DNA of 64,000 nt from Brevipalpus yothersi (Eukaryota; Arthropoda; Arachnida; Trombidiformes; Tenuipalpidae): NCBI GenBank assembly GCA_003956705.1, contig QZCP01000112.1, positions 646,712-710,711 on the forward strand, read 5' to 3'. The notes below the pieces were generated by a model, which had not been told where the DNA came from, did not search any database, and saw only the letters and a program-made list of their open reading frames with translations. The position numbers and the translations under genes were made by a program. The first letter of the stretch is position 1, and every line of letters starts with the position of its first letter. Shown here one piece after another: positions 24,139-36,674 of this stretch.

Positions 24139-27100
24139 GGCAAGATGAGGACTTTTTGTTCCTCTTTAAATCATCATGTTGGACACACAATTAAAGAAGC
24201 AAGTGATCGTAATCGTGATGCAACAACAATGTTTACGTCTGGAGGCATGTTTTGACTGTGATGAAGCGCCGCCTCCCCATCAACAGCCAGATGAGGCGCG
24301 CTTCCTCGATCTTGTTCGATCTTCATGCCAAGTTGGTTGCATCCTCTCATCATCATGTCCAAAATCAAAACTAAATAAAATATTGATTGGATGCATCATG
24401 ATCAGATTGCAGACAAGTGTCCAAAACAACTGAGTAGTTGTCCCTTGTAAATCACAAACTTTGAAATAAGTTTGTACGAACTGTACTTCCTGGATCGAGA
24501 AGCTCTATTTCAGCTCAAATTCAATGATGGGAAGAACTCTAGATTCTCATCATTTCCTTCGGTTTACTGAAATGTTTGGAAGCTCTCTGTCTAAGTTTGC
24601 CTTGGTGGGACAATTTTTTTATTCGGATGGTGAAAATCTTCGTTATTATACGGTCCATCAAGCGATTGATAAAATAATCTTGAAAAAAATTGCTCGAGAA
24701 TTTTTCATCACACCAATTTTTTTCTTTTTTCTATGAGAATTTTCATCAACCCATCATCAACGAAAAAGAGTGGCTCGCTTAAATATTCTCAGAAAATTTA
24801 ATATTTCTAATTCTTGAGCACAATTTAGCCTTTTTGTCAGACTTCTAGCGTAATCAAATTTGAAGTATATTAATTTGAGAGCTTGTAATTAGGGTATACA
24901 CTTGGCCTAGGTGATTGGACACATTACGATGAATTTCAATGGATGTCGCCAGCAGGATAAGAGAAAAATCTTTTTGATGTAGTTTTTCAGCGCTTCAGCT
25001 CTTTGCGGCTCTTAGCAGCTCAAGCTTGTTAGAGACACATTTCGTCACAAGAATCCGGTTTGTTAGATCTGATCAGGCAAAGAATCAGGCGAAGACATCG
25101 GAGAAAATAAATCATTTGATTAATGTGGTGATATTTTTCTCTCTCATCTTTTGAGGAGCTCAAAGCTTATAGTTCCTATTGCAATCAACCATCTCTGTCG
25201 TACAACCTTTTTCTCCGTTTTTCGTTGCAAAAACTTCCCGATCGCATGACCAATGTAAATCATACTGACCTGAGTGAGAAAGGGAACTCAAGGATAAGAA
25301 ATGCTTGTTAATAACTTACTACTTGTGAATTTTGTGATTTTACTCTCTTTAACGTGCTTTCAGTGGTAAGTTTTTTTTTGAATCCATTTAAACACATTTC
25401 AAATTAGATAACTTTCGATTTTACAATCGCTCAATTATTGAGAGTCAGTTTTGATTGATTTTTGCCGTTCTTCGACAAACCCATTCAAAAGTGACATTGA
25501 TACTTCCGTGAATCACTTTCATCCTAGTAATGAAGAAATTTTTCGGCCAAAGAACTTTGTCTCAGCAGTTCACACTAGCATTTTATTTAGTAGTGAGAAC
25601 GCGCCTGGTCGATGGCTCATGAAAACTCGAGGAAACACTTGACGTTCTTAGCCACTCGTTAGTCAGTGTTTACCATTCACTTTCTCAGTAAGCTCTCATC
25701 TTTCGAGATACAAAACGGAGAGAATATTTTTGACTGATATGGATAGGCAATAGCAAGTTATTATATCAACTTAGAAAAACTTTTCTTACTCTTGATTCTT
25801 GTTCACTTTTAAAGGTCATTGAAATAGGGAGATTATTATTTAGTCAAGTAACGGGTTTAATAGCCGGACTAGTTGCATTTCAACCAGTTGCTAAAACTGT
25901 CATGTGAATCCTGGTTGAAGTCAGTGCTATCTCTCCGAGATACTCCATCCTCATCTCTTCTCTAGATTTCTAACCGCTCTATATTGGTTTCCAGCGAAAT
26001 TCATGTTCATGTGTATCTATTATATGATGAGGAAGCTCTGTTTAAGCCCCAGGACAAAGTGAGGAATTTTTCATAGAGAAAGGGGTCGGAATTTTCAGGG
26101 ACTTGAACTGGCTCACAATGGTTGTGGGCTTTCCTCCCAATCTCGCTGAGGAGAAAAATTTGCCTCTTTCTTTCATCGCTGTTACATGGGAAAGCGTGCT
26201 GGATGATTCCAGAAGAACTTGTCCATCTACAAGCTGTTTGATTGCTATTGCTATTGCTAATCAAAAAAGCAATTCGATGAAGCGCTCTCTCGGCCTCGTA
26301 AGAAGCTATGGCTAAAAAGCGATCAGTTAGTCAAGGCTACGACTTGCTGCGTGGATCCAGCCATTATAGGATTCATTTTTCCTCTCTTTGCCTCTACCTT
26401 CCAGGTTCATTGATGAACATCCTCTTTCACCGTACAAAAACCTTTCCCATTCTCTGTCACTCAGGCTCAGACTTCTCATCTAATTCACTGAACTTTGAGA
26501 AAATGAGATGTAGGTAACAAACTTCTTAAAAAATATACACTTTATCGCTCCATCTAGATTGCTGATCAGATCTGCTAGCTTTTCTTTTCTCAGGATAAAG
26601 TCAATTTTTTGAGTATTGATTGTGAGTGGATTTAGTCGCAGAATTTTCTCAATATTCCAGTGAATTCTGCTAGTTTTTCCACCAACATGAGCCAATGTCT
26701 TACATTGACTGATAAGGAATCAAATTGTCAATCTAGTTCAGTGAAGCAATTTTCTAATGAAACTTAGATAGCCAATCAAATTTAATCGCACATGTTTATG
26801 TCCCGCGAGAACGAGCAAAAGCACTTCAAATCGATGACGATGATCTCAATATAAAGCGTTAGACAAATAAAAGATAAGACAAATCAGCGTGTGCAGTAGT
26901 TCAAGTTTGACTCTAGTAAGATGGATAGATTGAGCATTGCATCAGACATAATATCAGATGGAATGAATAAACACTTAGAAAGCATCTTTTCTATTTTCTC
27001 ATCTCTCATCTTTTGAGGAAAGTTAACCAAGAGCTTCCTTAACTAGTAACCAATAGGCATTGCTTATACTGATCGTCATGGAAGTCAGACACTTCACGCG

Positions 27101-27624
27101 ATCAGATAAGCCATCATGATCTCATCCATCCACTCAACGAAGCGAACGTTTATCACATTGATTCTTCGAATTCGCTGCAAATAGGGAAGCAGTACTGCAG
27201 GAATGGCCTGACGTTTGCCACTCACCGAGAAGAGCTCAACATAAAACTGAGTTTTTATCTAAATAAATATGAACAGTGGATAAAATTGTGTTATTAGTAT
27301 ACTTTTAATGAAGAGTTCTCATTCTCTGCCATTGGTCCAGTGGATGGATGAATGAATGAATGAATTCACTGAAGACCTCCATTAGAAGAAAGCATATAAA
27401 TGATAAGAATCAGAATGAATACAATAACTGAGCCAGTGAATGTGGACCAAGCAGAGGTACAGAGCGATGGAAGTTCATTAATGAACAAAATGAACCCTTG
27501 ATATTGGTTGAGATAATCAGGTGATCCAACTAGATGTGAACTGTATTCATGGTCAAAAATGAATCAACATAACGAAATCAGGAGGAAAAATCAGACGATT
27601 GGGATCAGTGGGAGGCCACTCACT
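24139..27624. other. Long gene-poor stretch between the GTPBP6-like gene and GABARAP
   Basis: No gene can be supported with confidence across 3.5 kb. A signal-peptide-like exon (25301-25365, reading MLVNNLLLVNFVILLSLTCF before GTAAGT) stands out and is discussed as a finding. An (AATG)n tract lies at 27341-27364. The GABARAP 3' untranslated region should occupy the right end, with a possible ATTAAA signal (minus strand) at 27303-27308. Further small open frames look random. Confidence 0.45.
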
Positions 27625-28095
27625 CTAGCCATAAACATTTTCATCACTGTAGGCAATATACAAGAAATAGTCTTCCTCATGATGCTCCTGATACAGCGAT
27701 CCCATGGTAGCAGAAGATGGTGGAATGACATTGTTTACGAAGAAATAAAGGGCTGTCTCAGGTTTCAGATGAATTCGCTTCCTTATCAACCCGTAGAATT
27801 GTCCAACAGCTAAATCCGAGGGTACTAGATATTTTTTCTTGTCAAGATCGCCAATTCGACATTTAGGAGCTTTTTCCACAATGACCTGGACATTGACATG
27901 CAGAGGAAAGAGAAGAAGAGGAAGAAAAAAAACAAGGAGAAATGATTATTTTCACTGACCCTGAGAGTGGCTACAATGAGTCAACAAAATCACAAAAATA
28001 CTCACAGGTACTCGATCTGGATACTTTCGTCGAATTTTTTCACCTTCAGCTTTCCTCTTCTCGAAAGGATGTTCCTCTTTGTATTGAAAACGCAT
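27625..28095 (-). CDS. GABARAP: ATG8-family ubiquitin-like protein, GABARAP type
   Basis: Two exons (28095-28006 and 27885-27625) join in phase, giving 116 residues. The sequence is near-identical to animal GABARAP: QYKEEHPFEKR, KYPDRVPVIVEKAPK, DLDKKKYLVPSDL, FFVNNVIPP, SATMGSLYQEHHEEDYFLY. It ends in SDENVYG followed directly by TAG. Animal GABARAPs usually have at least one residue after this glycine that ATG4 must remove. Here the conjugation-competent glycine is encoded as the last residue. The family is conjugated to phosphatidylethanolamine on autophagosomes and recruits LIR-bearing receptors. Its start codon faces the CUB-protease gene on the other strand. Confidence 0.97.
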
Positions 28096-28333
28096 CGTAA
28101 ATTTAGAATTATCAAAGTGAATTAAATTGATCAGAAAGGAAAACAAAAAGCTGACAAAAATAAGCAAGTATGATGATGGAAGCTCGCAACTCAAGGCTCT
28201 ATCTTTGCTAGTCTTTGCTAGTCTCTCTCTTTTTTCTCTGTTTTGTCTGCTTCACGCAACAGCAAATAAAACATAAGCCAAACTTTTCTCGGCGCCACCT
28301 TCGAATATGCACACAACTCTATACACTTTGTTC

Positions 28334-28410
28334 ATGAACATCATCATGAACATGATAAACCAGAATTTCCCGATATTTTTTCTACTTATCCAGCTTCAAC
28401 TCTACTTCTT
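28334..28410 (+). CDS. Possible signal-peptide exon of the CUB/Ig trypsin gene
   Basis: The frame starts with MNIIMNMINQNF and continues into hydrophobic PIFFLLIQLQLYF, ending before GTACAT in phase 2, which is the phase needed by the next exon at 28810. The donor is weak and the intron would be 399 nt, so this assignment is tentative. Another undetected first exon is possible. Confidence 0.25.
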
Positions 28411-28809
28411 GTACATATTTTTCCCTTCACACCTGTCAGACTGATTTTTCCAATGTCTATTGGTAACTTTTTGACTACTGATCATTTTTTCCATCTTACA
28501 TAACTCATATTTGCTTGAGGCTTTTATCGTCCTGCCTAGCATCTACAGGAAGTTCACTCTCTCTCTCTCTTTAATTTTTATACATTTTTTTGATTTTTGC
28601 TTTTTATGTTTTTCAAGTATGACGGCTCATCTTGATCGGGAAAATTTTTGGGAATTAACGTTCACTTATGCACGAACGAAATGCATTTATAAATTTGAGG
28701 GAACTTTTATTCCGATTTCTAGTTTTTTTCGAGATTTATTGTTTTTATTCCAACATTTTCTTGCGAAAACCACTTCCTAACGATTGTTCTCTCTTCCTTC
28801 TTGATACAG

Positions 28810-31800
28810 TCAAATAGATAGAGGACGATGGTATTCCTCGAATAATGATGATGATGAAAATCGAATGCGATCTCCTAGTCCAGAAGAGACCTCGCGAAAC
28901 AGAGGTTCTGACACTCGATCTGAACATCATTCAGAAAGTGAGTATAAAAGTGAAAAATTTTTTTTCTTAAAACAATTCACTCTCTAGGAACGACAACACC
29001 GAAACCTCGATCCTCATCATCCTCCCATAGTAGCGAGAGAGGTTCCAATTCTGAAAGTCGTGACTCACATTCACCAAAAATACTCGCCGAAAATGATTCC
29101 TCGGAGTCAGTGACGCAATCACCAATATTTTCTGGGGAAATCGCTTCCTCTCGCCCACCTTCTTCATCATCGAACAAGACAAGAAAAAGTTCTCGTCCTA
29201 CCCGAGTTCCTTCACCTCAAAGTACAACTCTTCGAGCTCCTACTCAACAATCATCCACATCTTCATCGCCATACTTTAATACACCAGCCCCATCATCTTC
29301 TTACAATGAGGACTCTTCGATGACACACAGCCGTCCTCCTAAGCAGCAATCATCACCTCAAAGACCTGAATGTGGTGGCCTGATCAATGTGACTTCACTT
29401 CCCACCTTAATCAAATCACCTGGCTGGGAAAGAGGGGAAAAATATCCTCGAAATATGAAATGTATATGGAAATTGACCACAGGAGTTCATTCACCTCGAC
29501 AGCCGACGATAAAAATAAAAATAAAGCAAATGGAGTTGGAGCAAGATGTTCCAGATTGTCCATTCGATAAACTAGAAATTAGGGGCCATAAACCTTTGTG
29601 CGGTTTTATCCAGAACAAAGAATTCGAGGTTAATAGTTCAACAGTAGCCATTATATTCTCTACGGATAACAATTTCGAAGGTCGAGGCTTTGAATTAGAA
29701 GTTTTCACTCAGGAAATGAATTGCCCAAAAGAAATCATGGCCTCAAGTCATGGAGAAGTGATGTCTCCGATGTTTCCTGACCCATATCCAAACGGTTTCG
29801 AGTGCTGGAGCCTATTGAACGCAAATGCGTTTAGCGGAGGCGAGCGCAACGTTACCGTTTCATTGACACTTGAATTTTTAGAAATGGAAGAAGATACAAA
29901 ATGCGAATTCGATTTTGTGGAATTTTTTGAAGCCGATACTCGAACTAGAAATGCCTCGAGGCCATTAGGTAGATTTTGTGATAAAAATTCGATCAATCGA
30001 TTCTCCGAATTCTCACCCGACCCACGAACAACATCCTCATCTCTCCAGGGAAGCAATTCAACTAATGGAGAGGCTAAAGCAATTTTGAGGGCCAATGGTC
30101 CCTATGTTCTAATCCATTTCAAGTCTGACCAGCTTCTGAATTTCCGAGGTTTCAAAGTATCTTACAAAGTAGATGCCTCTCTCTCCCGCTCAAGTGCCTC
30201 TAATTGTGATTGGACGTATGATGAGCGAATGAAGAAAATCACCAGTCCAAACTTTCCTAACTCTTATCCTCCTAACAAAGATTGCAGCATGATTTTAGAG
30301 GCTCCTGGGCCACACTATAGAATAGCTCTCATCTTCGAGTCCTTTGAAATGGAGCCTGATGGAAATTGTACTTTTGATGTTCTTGAGATAACTGATCTCC
30401 CCAACGCAAATGAGGAAGATGAAACAATAGCAGAAAACGCTCGCATCTATGCAAGACCACAGAGAACATCAGCTGCAAACTCTTTCTCTACTCAGAACAG
30501 TTATCAAACAGTTTCGAGTCCCAAGAGATATTGTGGTTTGAAATCGAAGGCTTTCAAGCATGTATCAAGTGGCTCTCGGATTTTACTTAGATTCGTTTCT
30601 GATCAATTGAGTGAATATGCTGGATTTTCTGCTACCTATAAATTTCTTCAAGCTACCTCAGAATCATCCAATGATCAAGGTGGACGATTCAAAGATTTCG
30701 AAGAGAAACCATCGAATTCATCAGTTTTGCCGGGAGCTTCCCACCTTTTGACTTGCATACCAGGCAATTATCTTCGTGATTTGAATAAAGAAAATGCACG
30801 AGAAAGGCCTATGGTCCAATGGCTTAGATCAGATCAACAAATAGCTGAAGGCATCTCTGAGAATGGTACCAAATTGCTGATAAAAGAATTCACGTCTTCT
30901 AACGTTGGACGATACACATGCAAGTATGGTAATCTTCAGCATGATGTGTGGTTGTCAATGAGAAGGAATTCTGGATGCCGAATCATTTTTAGTGAGCGTC
31001 CACAAGACATGATTCTGTCTGAAGGTGATACCAAGATTCTTAGATGTAGAGCTGTTTCATCGACGAACTCAGGAGCTCGACTAATCATCACCTGGCTTCG
31101 TGATGAGAAGAAAATTATTTACGATTCTAGAATCAGTAAACTTGATAATGATTTCCTGGTCATCACTGGAGCTCTGCCAAATCATACAGGACATTATCAA
31201 TGCATTGTTCGACAAGAAGAGGAGCCTGATTGTATTTCCAGATCAATTGCTAGGGTTGATGTGATAGCACGAGCTAATATTGAAGACATTTGCGGCAAAC
31301 CAACGAAAGCTCATCCTACCAACCAAAAGCCTAACTTAGATTCGAATGGCAAAATTGTTGGTGGAGTTAATGCTCAAAAAGGAGCTTTTCCATGGCAAGT
31401 AATGTTTTGGGATTCTCAACGAAAATCATTCTGTGGTGGGGCTCTTCTCAACGAGCGATGGGTTGCGACCGCAGCCCATTGTTTCAGCCGGAATTCTCCC
31501 CATGCTCCTATTCCACCGCCTCAGGATAGAATTCGAGTTAAACTTGGAAAGCATGATCAACAGGAACAAGAGTCGCAAGAAATCGAAACCAGTATTACTC
31601 AAGTGGTGAAGCATCCGTATTACAACTATGAAACTTTTGATAACGATATAGCTCTTGTCCAAGTAAATGACCACGTAAAATTCAATGATTTTATCAAGCC
31701 TATTTGCATTGGATCTGATAGGAGCTTCATGGAAGATTCTTTCTTCAATGGACGTTCCCTCAAGATGGGTCATGTAACAGGATGGGGACAGCTCAAGGAA

Positions 31801-32185
31801 AACGGCCCTCAACCTAGATATCTACAAGAGCTGAGAATGCCTATCGTTGATCACAGAACTTGCAAAAATTCCACAGCCTACTCTGTTTCGCAAAATATGT
31901 TCTGTGCCGGATACAGTCAAGTAAGTTTAGCACAATTTTGACCATTGATGATGATAGAAATTGAATTTCCTATCGGTGATTTAAATTATTCATCAAACGC
32001 AGGAGGTCATTGGAGATGCGTGCAAAGGAGACAGTGGTGGACCATTCGTAGGACAGTCCAACGATCGATGGTACCTTCTCGGCATAGTTTCTTGGGGCGA
32101 AGGATGTGGACGAGCAGGAAAGTATGGTTTTTACACCAAGGTTTCTAACTATATAGACTGGCTGAATAGTGTGATTGTAAACTAG
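28810..32185 (+). CDS. Secreted CUB-CUB-CUB-Ig-Ig-trypsin serine protease
   Basis: Exons 28810-28937, 28988-31920 and 32003-32185 join in phase, for about 1080 residues plus a first exon. A Ser/Pro-rich linker opens the protein. Three CUB-like domains follow, at about 29370, 29720 and 30200 (starts CGGLINVTS, NCPKEIMAS, NCDWTYDER). Then come two Ig-like domains (SSNVGRYTCKYG; NHTGHYQCIV). The S1 protease begins KIVGGVNAQKGAFPWQV. The triad is intact: His in TAAHC (31477), Asp in NDIAL (31645), Ser in GDSGGP (32033). GDACKGDSGG has Asp189, so cleavage after Lys/Arg is expected. It must be secreted. MASP-like and other clip-free arthropod proteases share parts of this layout, but I know of no exact match, so no symbol is given. 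Confidence 0.9.
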
Positions 32186-32617
32186 ACAAAAGGATTGACC
32201 ATTTTTCATGACAATATTGTGATTCTCATGTGAATTGGAATTCCATGTGAATAGGAATTCTCGATCGGAAATAGGTATTTCTACTCCTGTTTCTCTCCTC
32301 TTCATCTCGAATGCTCTGATATTTACATTTCTAGCAGGTGGAATTTCTGCCAGAGTTTTCATTTTCTATTGTGCATAAAAAAATATATCCCAGTCATATT
32401 TTTAAATACATAACCATCATTGGAATTTTTATGACTGAAAAACCGACGTTTCATAGTTTGATCACCAATACTTTGGGATAGCTTTTCAACCGAAGACGAT
32501 CACACCATAATTCTCAGATGGAAAATGTTTGAAAAAAATAATGGACAAAATATTCATGTGACTGGAAAATTTAGGTTTTTAACATGAGTTTGGCAGCGGA
32601 AAACCAAGCCAACTGAA
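32186..32617. other. Space between the convergent protease and lyase genes
   Basis: These 432 bp hold the two 3' ends. The AT-rich part near 32380-32410 could contain processing signals. No exon is seen. Confidence 0.4.
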
Positions 32618-35600
32618 TCAAATTTTTCTTATAGAGTTTATGTTGAATTCTTCGACCTCTGATTCACTGTGATCATCTTCGACATCATCGCTTTCATCAG
32701 TGGCTAGTTGATTGAAACCAGATCCACGAGGACCTTTCAAAATTCTCCTCAAGTTCATAGTGTCCTCTGTTCGAGAATTTCTGAAGGTAGCCACCCAATT
32801 CGTGAATCCACGTAATGAAGATCTTTTGTGAGACCAGCGAGAACGATTACGATTGACTAATATAACAAGTATGATTATCACAACGATCGGGAATATCAAA
32901 AGGCTCATAACTTTAGTTGTGCTGTAGAAAGAGGCCAACTGAGAGGCTATGACTGGAACTTTATCTCCGAGAGCAAGTCCAGATTTGCTTGACAGGGCTT
33001 GAAATCCATTAGAAAATGAGGAAGCATCTGACAATTCAGCTTTGGAGAGAGATCTTTGATGGATGACTAACGAAACCAATTGTTACTTTCAAATGAGAAT
33101 GAGAGGAATTTCAGAAACTTACTTGATTGGAATTTCCACAATGAATTAGGTCCTATTTCAACAACGTAAACTTCCTGACAGTTCTCGGAGGCTACGATAT
33201 CGTGTGGATTACTGAAACTCTGTAAAAACAAATCAAAGTTACAGCTCAAATTAGATCTGATCTCGATCCCAAAACTCACTTCATTGGGAGGAGCCAATGA
33301 ATCTAGAAGCTCCTGTGTTGTCAGATTGAAAACAAAGCCTTTCATTGGTGTAGGAAAGAACGAATTCTTTCCAGTAATTGCATACAAAATTCCTCCACAC
33401 CGTGAGGAGTATGATATGGAGTAAACAGGACCTTGAAAGTCAGAATGTTGGATCGCAAACTGATATTCGCCATTTGGGAATTTGAAGCACGAAACTCTCT
33501 TATGCTCGCGATCAGCAACGCAAGCCAAGCCATGCTCCATAGCAAGAATCACTTTATGAGGAATACTGAATGCATTTGGCTCCGGAGTGCCGAAAAATCT
33601 CAAGCCTGGAATTACAAAAAAGTTCCGATGAATGAACGGAAGATCCCAAGAATGATACTTACTCAAAGTATCCATTTGACCCCATTGATTAAGATACTCT
33701 CCATCGGAGGAGAATCGAATTATACGACCATTGCAATAGCCATCAGCTACATAAACATCACCGTTTTGAGGATTAATTGCAACACTTGTGGGCTTGCAAA
33801 ATGAGTTAGTACTACTGCCTGGCAGGAATCTCTGGCCCAAAGTAAGCAGGGGAACTCTAGCTCCACGAGCTGGGTACTTGAAAACTTGATGCAAAGCTAC
33901 ATCCGTTAGCCAAACAAAACCTCTCGTATCGAGTGTGAGACCGTGAGGTAGATAAAAGAGATCCTTCCCCCATTGATGAGTTACATTTTTTGTTTTTGGA
34001 TCAATAAAAATAACAGTATCAGTACTGATTGGCCCATTGTCAACCTCTTGAAAAAAATTCGACATATTGAATGTCCTGAGAGGAAGATACAAGAGAGGTG
34101 AGAGGTACTCAAATATTGGGATCAGCTGTTACTCACCCCATACCCCATACATGAGGCCCCCGATGAAAAATGACGATATTGCCATCTCGATCATAGTCAA
34201 TACCTGTTATCTGACCGATTCTATTATCAGTGACTGGCCAACCAGGAGCAAGAGAATAGTAAGAAGAGTGTTGAGAAGTGAGAGTAGATTTTTCTTTCCT
34301 GAAGAATGAATCATGAGAGTTTGAAGAGAACCCTCCTTCACTCTGAACGAATTTGAATATCTGTTTTGGTGACTGAGAACTATCACAAACAAATATGCTT
34401 CTCCTATCTCTTGAAATTGCCACATCAGTTGGAGAGACGAAGCTATCATGAGGGCTCCATGTATCAACTAGCTTTGAAGTAAGGATATTGAGAGTGATTC
34501 CATCGATAAGGTTTTCTCCTCGCCTCAGCGCAAAAATGAGATCTCCTAGAGGTGAAAAGAATTTAATTTAATTTCAGGGAGAAGAAAAAATCAAGAAATA
34601 TTACCAATATGGTCCATGCTGATAACTTTTCCTAAGCTGGCCATATCAATAGTGAGATTTCGACCCTCCGAATCACGTTTGGGAGGATTGGTGAAGCACG
34701 AAATTTTTCCCGCCTCATTGTCTGCAGCACATAGCAGATTCTCTTCCTCAAGTAGAACTAAAGCCGAAGGAGATTTCAAATCTGTTTAAGAGTGAAAAGT
34801 TGATGAGATTTTGAATTTACAATTTGAGGTATTCAAACCTTCATCTTCGAGAAAGCTGTGAATGTTCCCTGTGGCTGTTATCTGCTTTATCTTGGGACTG
34901 CATGTGTCACTGATGAAGAAATCCCCATAGGATGTAACTGCGATATCAATGGGAGCGCATAACTTTCCAAACTCGAGGTCAGGTTTTTCCCAGGAGCCAT
35001 AGGAGAAACGAAACACACTTTTGAGAGCCAAGTCGACAACATAAACATTTCCATTAGAGTCAATGGCTAAGCTTTGAGGCTGCTTGAATCTATGAGAAAA
35101 AAGAGAATGCATAAGGATATGATGTGACAAAGCTTATCTCCTCACTTTCCGCTACCAAAAGATGAGGTGAGAGAATTCGTTTTGAGATTGAAGATATGAA
35201 TCGGGTCCTCCAGAATAACATCTATAGATCGCATTGGTCTAACAAAACTGAGATAAAGATGAGATTTATTCAGTGATCAAAAATTTCTAGAAAAAAATGG
35301 GAGAATACCTTTGTTTAGCCCTGTCATTTGGAATTTTGAGAATGAACAACTCGCCAAAAGGTGAACAAGCTAAGCTTATAACTGTCCAGCCCGGAAACTT
35401 TGGCGGTGTCCATGTGAGATCTTCAATGATGGGAGGTAAATTTTGAGCAATCGTCAGCACTTTTTTTTGAACGGACTTCTTCTGAAAATAGAATGCAAGT
35501 AATGTTTACATTGGAAGAATCGAATTAGTAGATGATGAGAGAGAAGACCCAGCATAGTGACCAACCTTAATTCTACTCTTATCTCGATAAAGGGTGTCAT

Positions 35601-35760
35601 ATAGTTGAACTTTTGGCGACTCGAAGTCATTGTCAATGTTTGTTAAGACGTCGTTGGAGCCATATGATTGGAACAAATTTGCTGAGTGAGTTAAAAGCTC
35701 AAAATGGGTCAACAATGAGATGGTGAAGATGTAATTGAGTGGACTACTGATGTAAATCAT
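32618..35760 (-). CDS. Membrane-anchored peptidyl-hydroxyglycine amidating lyase with a tandem pseudo-PAL domain
   Basis: Ten exons join in phase: 35760-35566, 35481-35309, 35247-35146, 35089-34839, 34781-34605, 34545-34137, 34075-33663, 33605-33280, 33219-33123 and 33066-32618, giving 863 residues. Residues about 395-710 form a PAL propeller with the zinc His of LPHGL (480), IPHKV (590) and NPHDIV (688), plus Tyr549 and Arg606. A membrane helix (about 767-785) and an acidic tail ending like that of PAM (GFNQLATDESDD) follow. PAL completes C-terminal amidation of neuropeptides in secretory granules. Residues about 75-370 are a second PAL-like propeller lacking these ligands. No PHM domain is present, as in insects where PHM is separate. 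The start is uncertain: an in-frame ATG also lies at 35973. Confidence 0.9.
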
Positions 35761-36674
35761 GAGGTGAACTACTAGGATGATTAAGATGGTAATTGAGTAG
35801 GCTTCAGATTCGAAGGCATTGATTTGTACACGATGCAAATATATTCGGTTAAATTCATTTCCTGAGTACCCTAATGGAGAAATTGATGACCTTTCCGATG
35901 ACAGTAGTTGTGTGATCTGTGTGATCACATCATATTCAGATAATATAATGCGATGAGAAGGAATTATAATCAATGAGATATTCAGTCAGCTTTTGGAGAG
36001 CCATATGTTCTAATGTCAATAAACAAACAAACAAGCATCGGTATGCAGTACAATAGGAGAGCCTACCTGATCATAAAGAGTAAGACCATACAATCAAATT
36101 ATCATCATTTGAGGGCAATTCAGAGGGAGATTCAGAGAGATTAACAGGGTTTGCTTTAAACAGCACAGTTATGATCTAACAAAGAGACAAAAAAGTTATC
36201 TTTGAAGCATATCTGGAAAGAATCTGACTCAAACAACTCCGAGAGTCGAGAAGCTGGACTAAAAATCTAGACGGAAACAGTGTTGTTGGATATGATGGGT
36301 ACCTTGGATCTCTTACACAATAGAAAGAAAAGATAAGATGACCAGAACAGAATATGAAGAGTGTTCACATTTGTTGTCCAACAGCCGGTTGATTGTTGTG
36401 GAAAACCCAATGAAATTTGATTCTCGAAAGTATCAGCGAAAGATTACATTTATGTTGACTTGTTGGAAGTGAGGCAAGTGTTGGGTATGAGCGGTCGGTT
36501 CAAAAGCTTACTGCATCATCAGATTTACTTGTTGCTCCTACACCACAAGGTCAAAAAATGGGTGTCAATAATTGATAAGAGGAAGTTGATCATTTATCAA
36601 TCAAAAAAGCCTAAAGCATTATTATACTGTGTAAAATTCACTTTCAAAAATCACTTTTTATTGAATTGATTGGA
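35761..36674. other. Upstream region of the lyase and 3' end of DIS3
   Basis: The frame of the lyase stays open up to 35973, so its N-terminus may be longer. An AATAAA on the minus strand at 36657-36662 lies 13 bp after the DIS3 stop codon, implying a very short DIS3 3' tail. Nothing else coding is supported. Confidence 0.45.

Noticed and set aside
34782..34820. Alternative donor GTAAAT for the lyase exon ending near 34839
   Set aside because: It keeps the phase but would leave a 39-nt intron, shorter than any other in the window; the 57-nt intron using GTTTGA was chosen.
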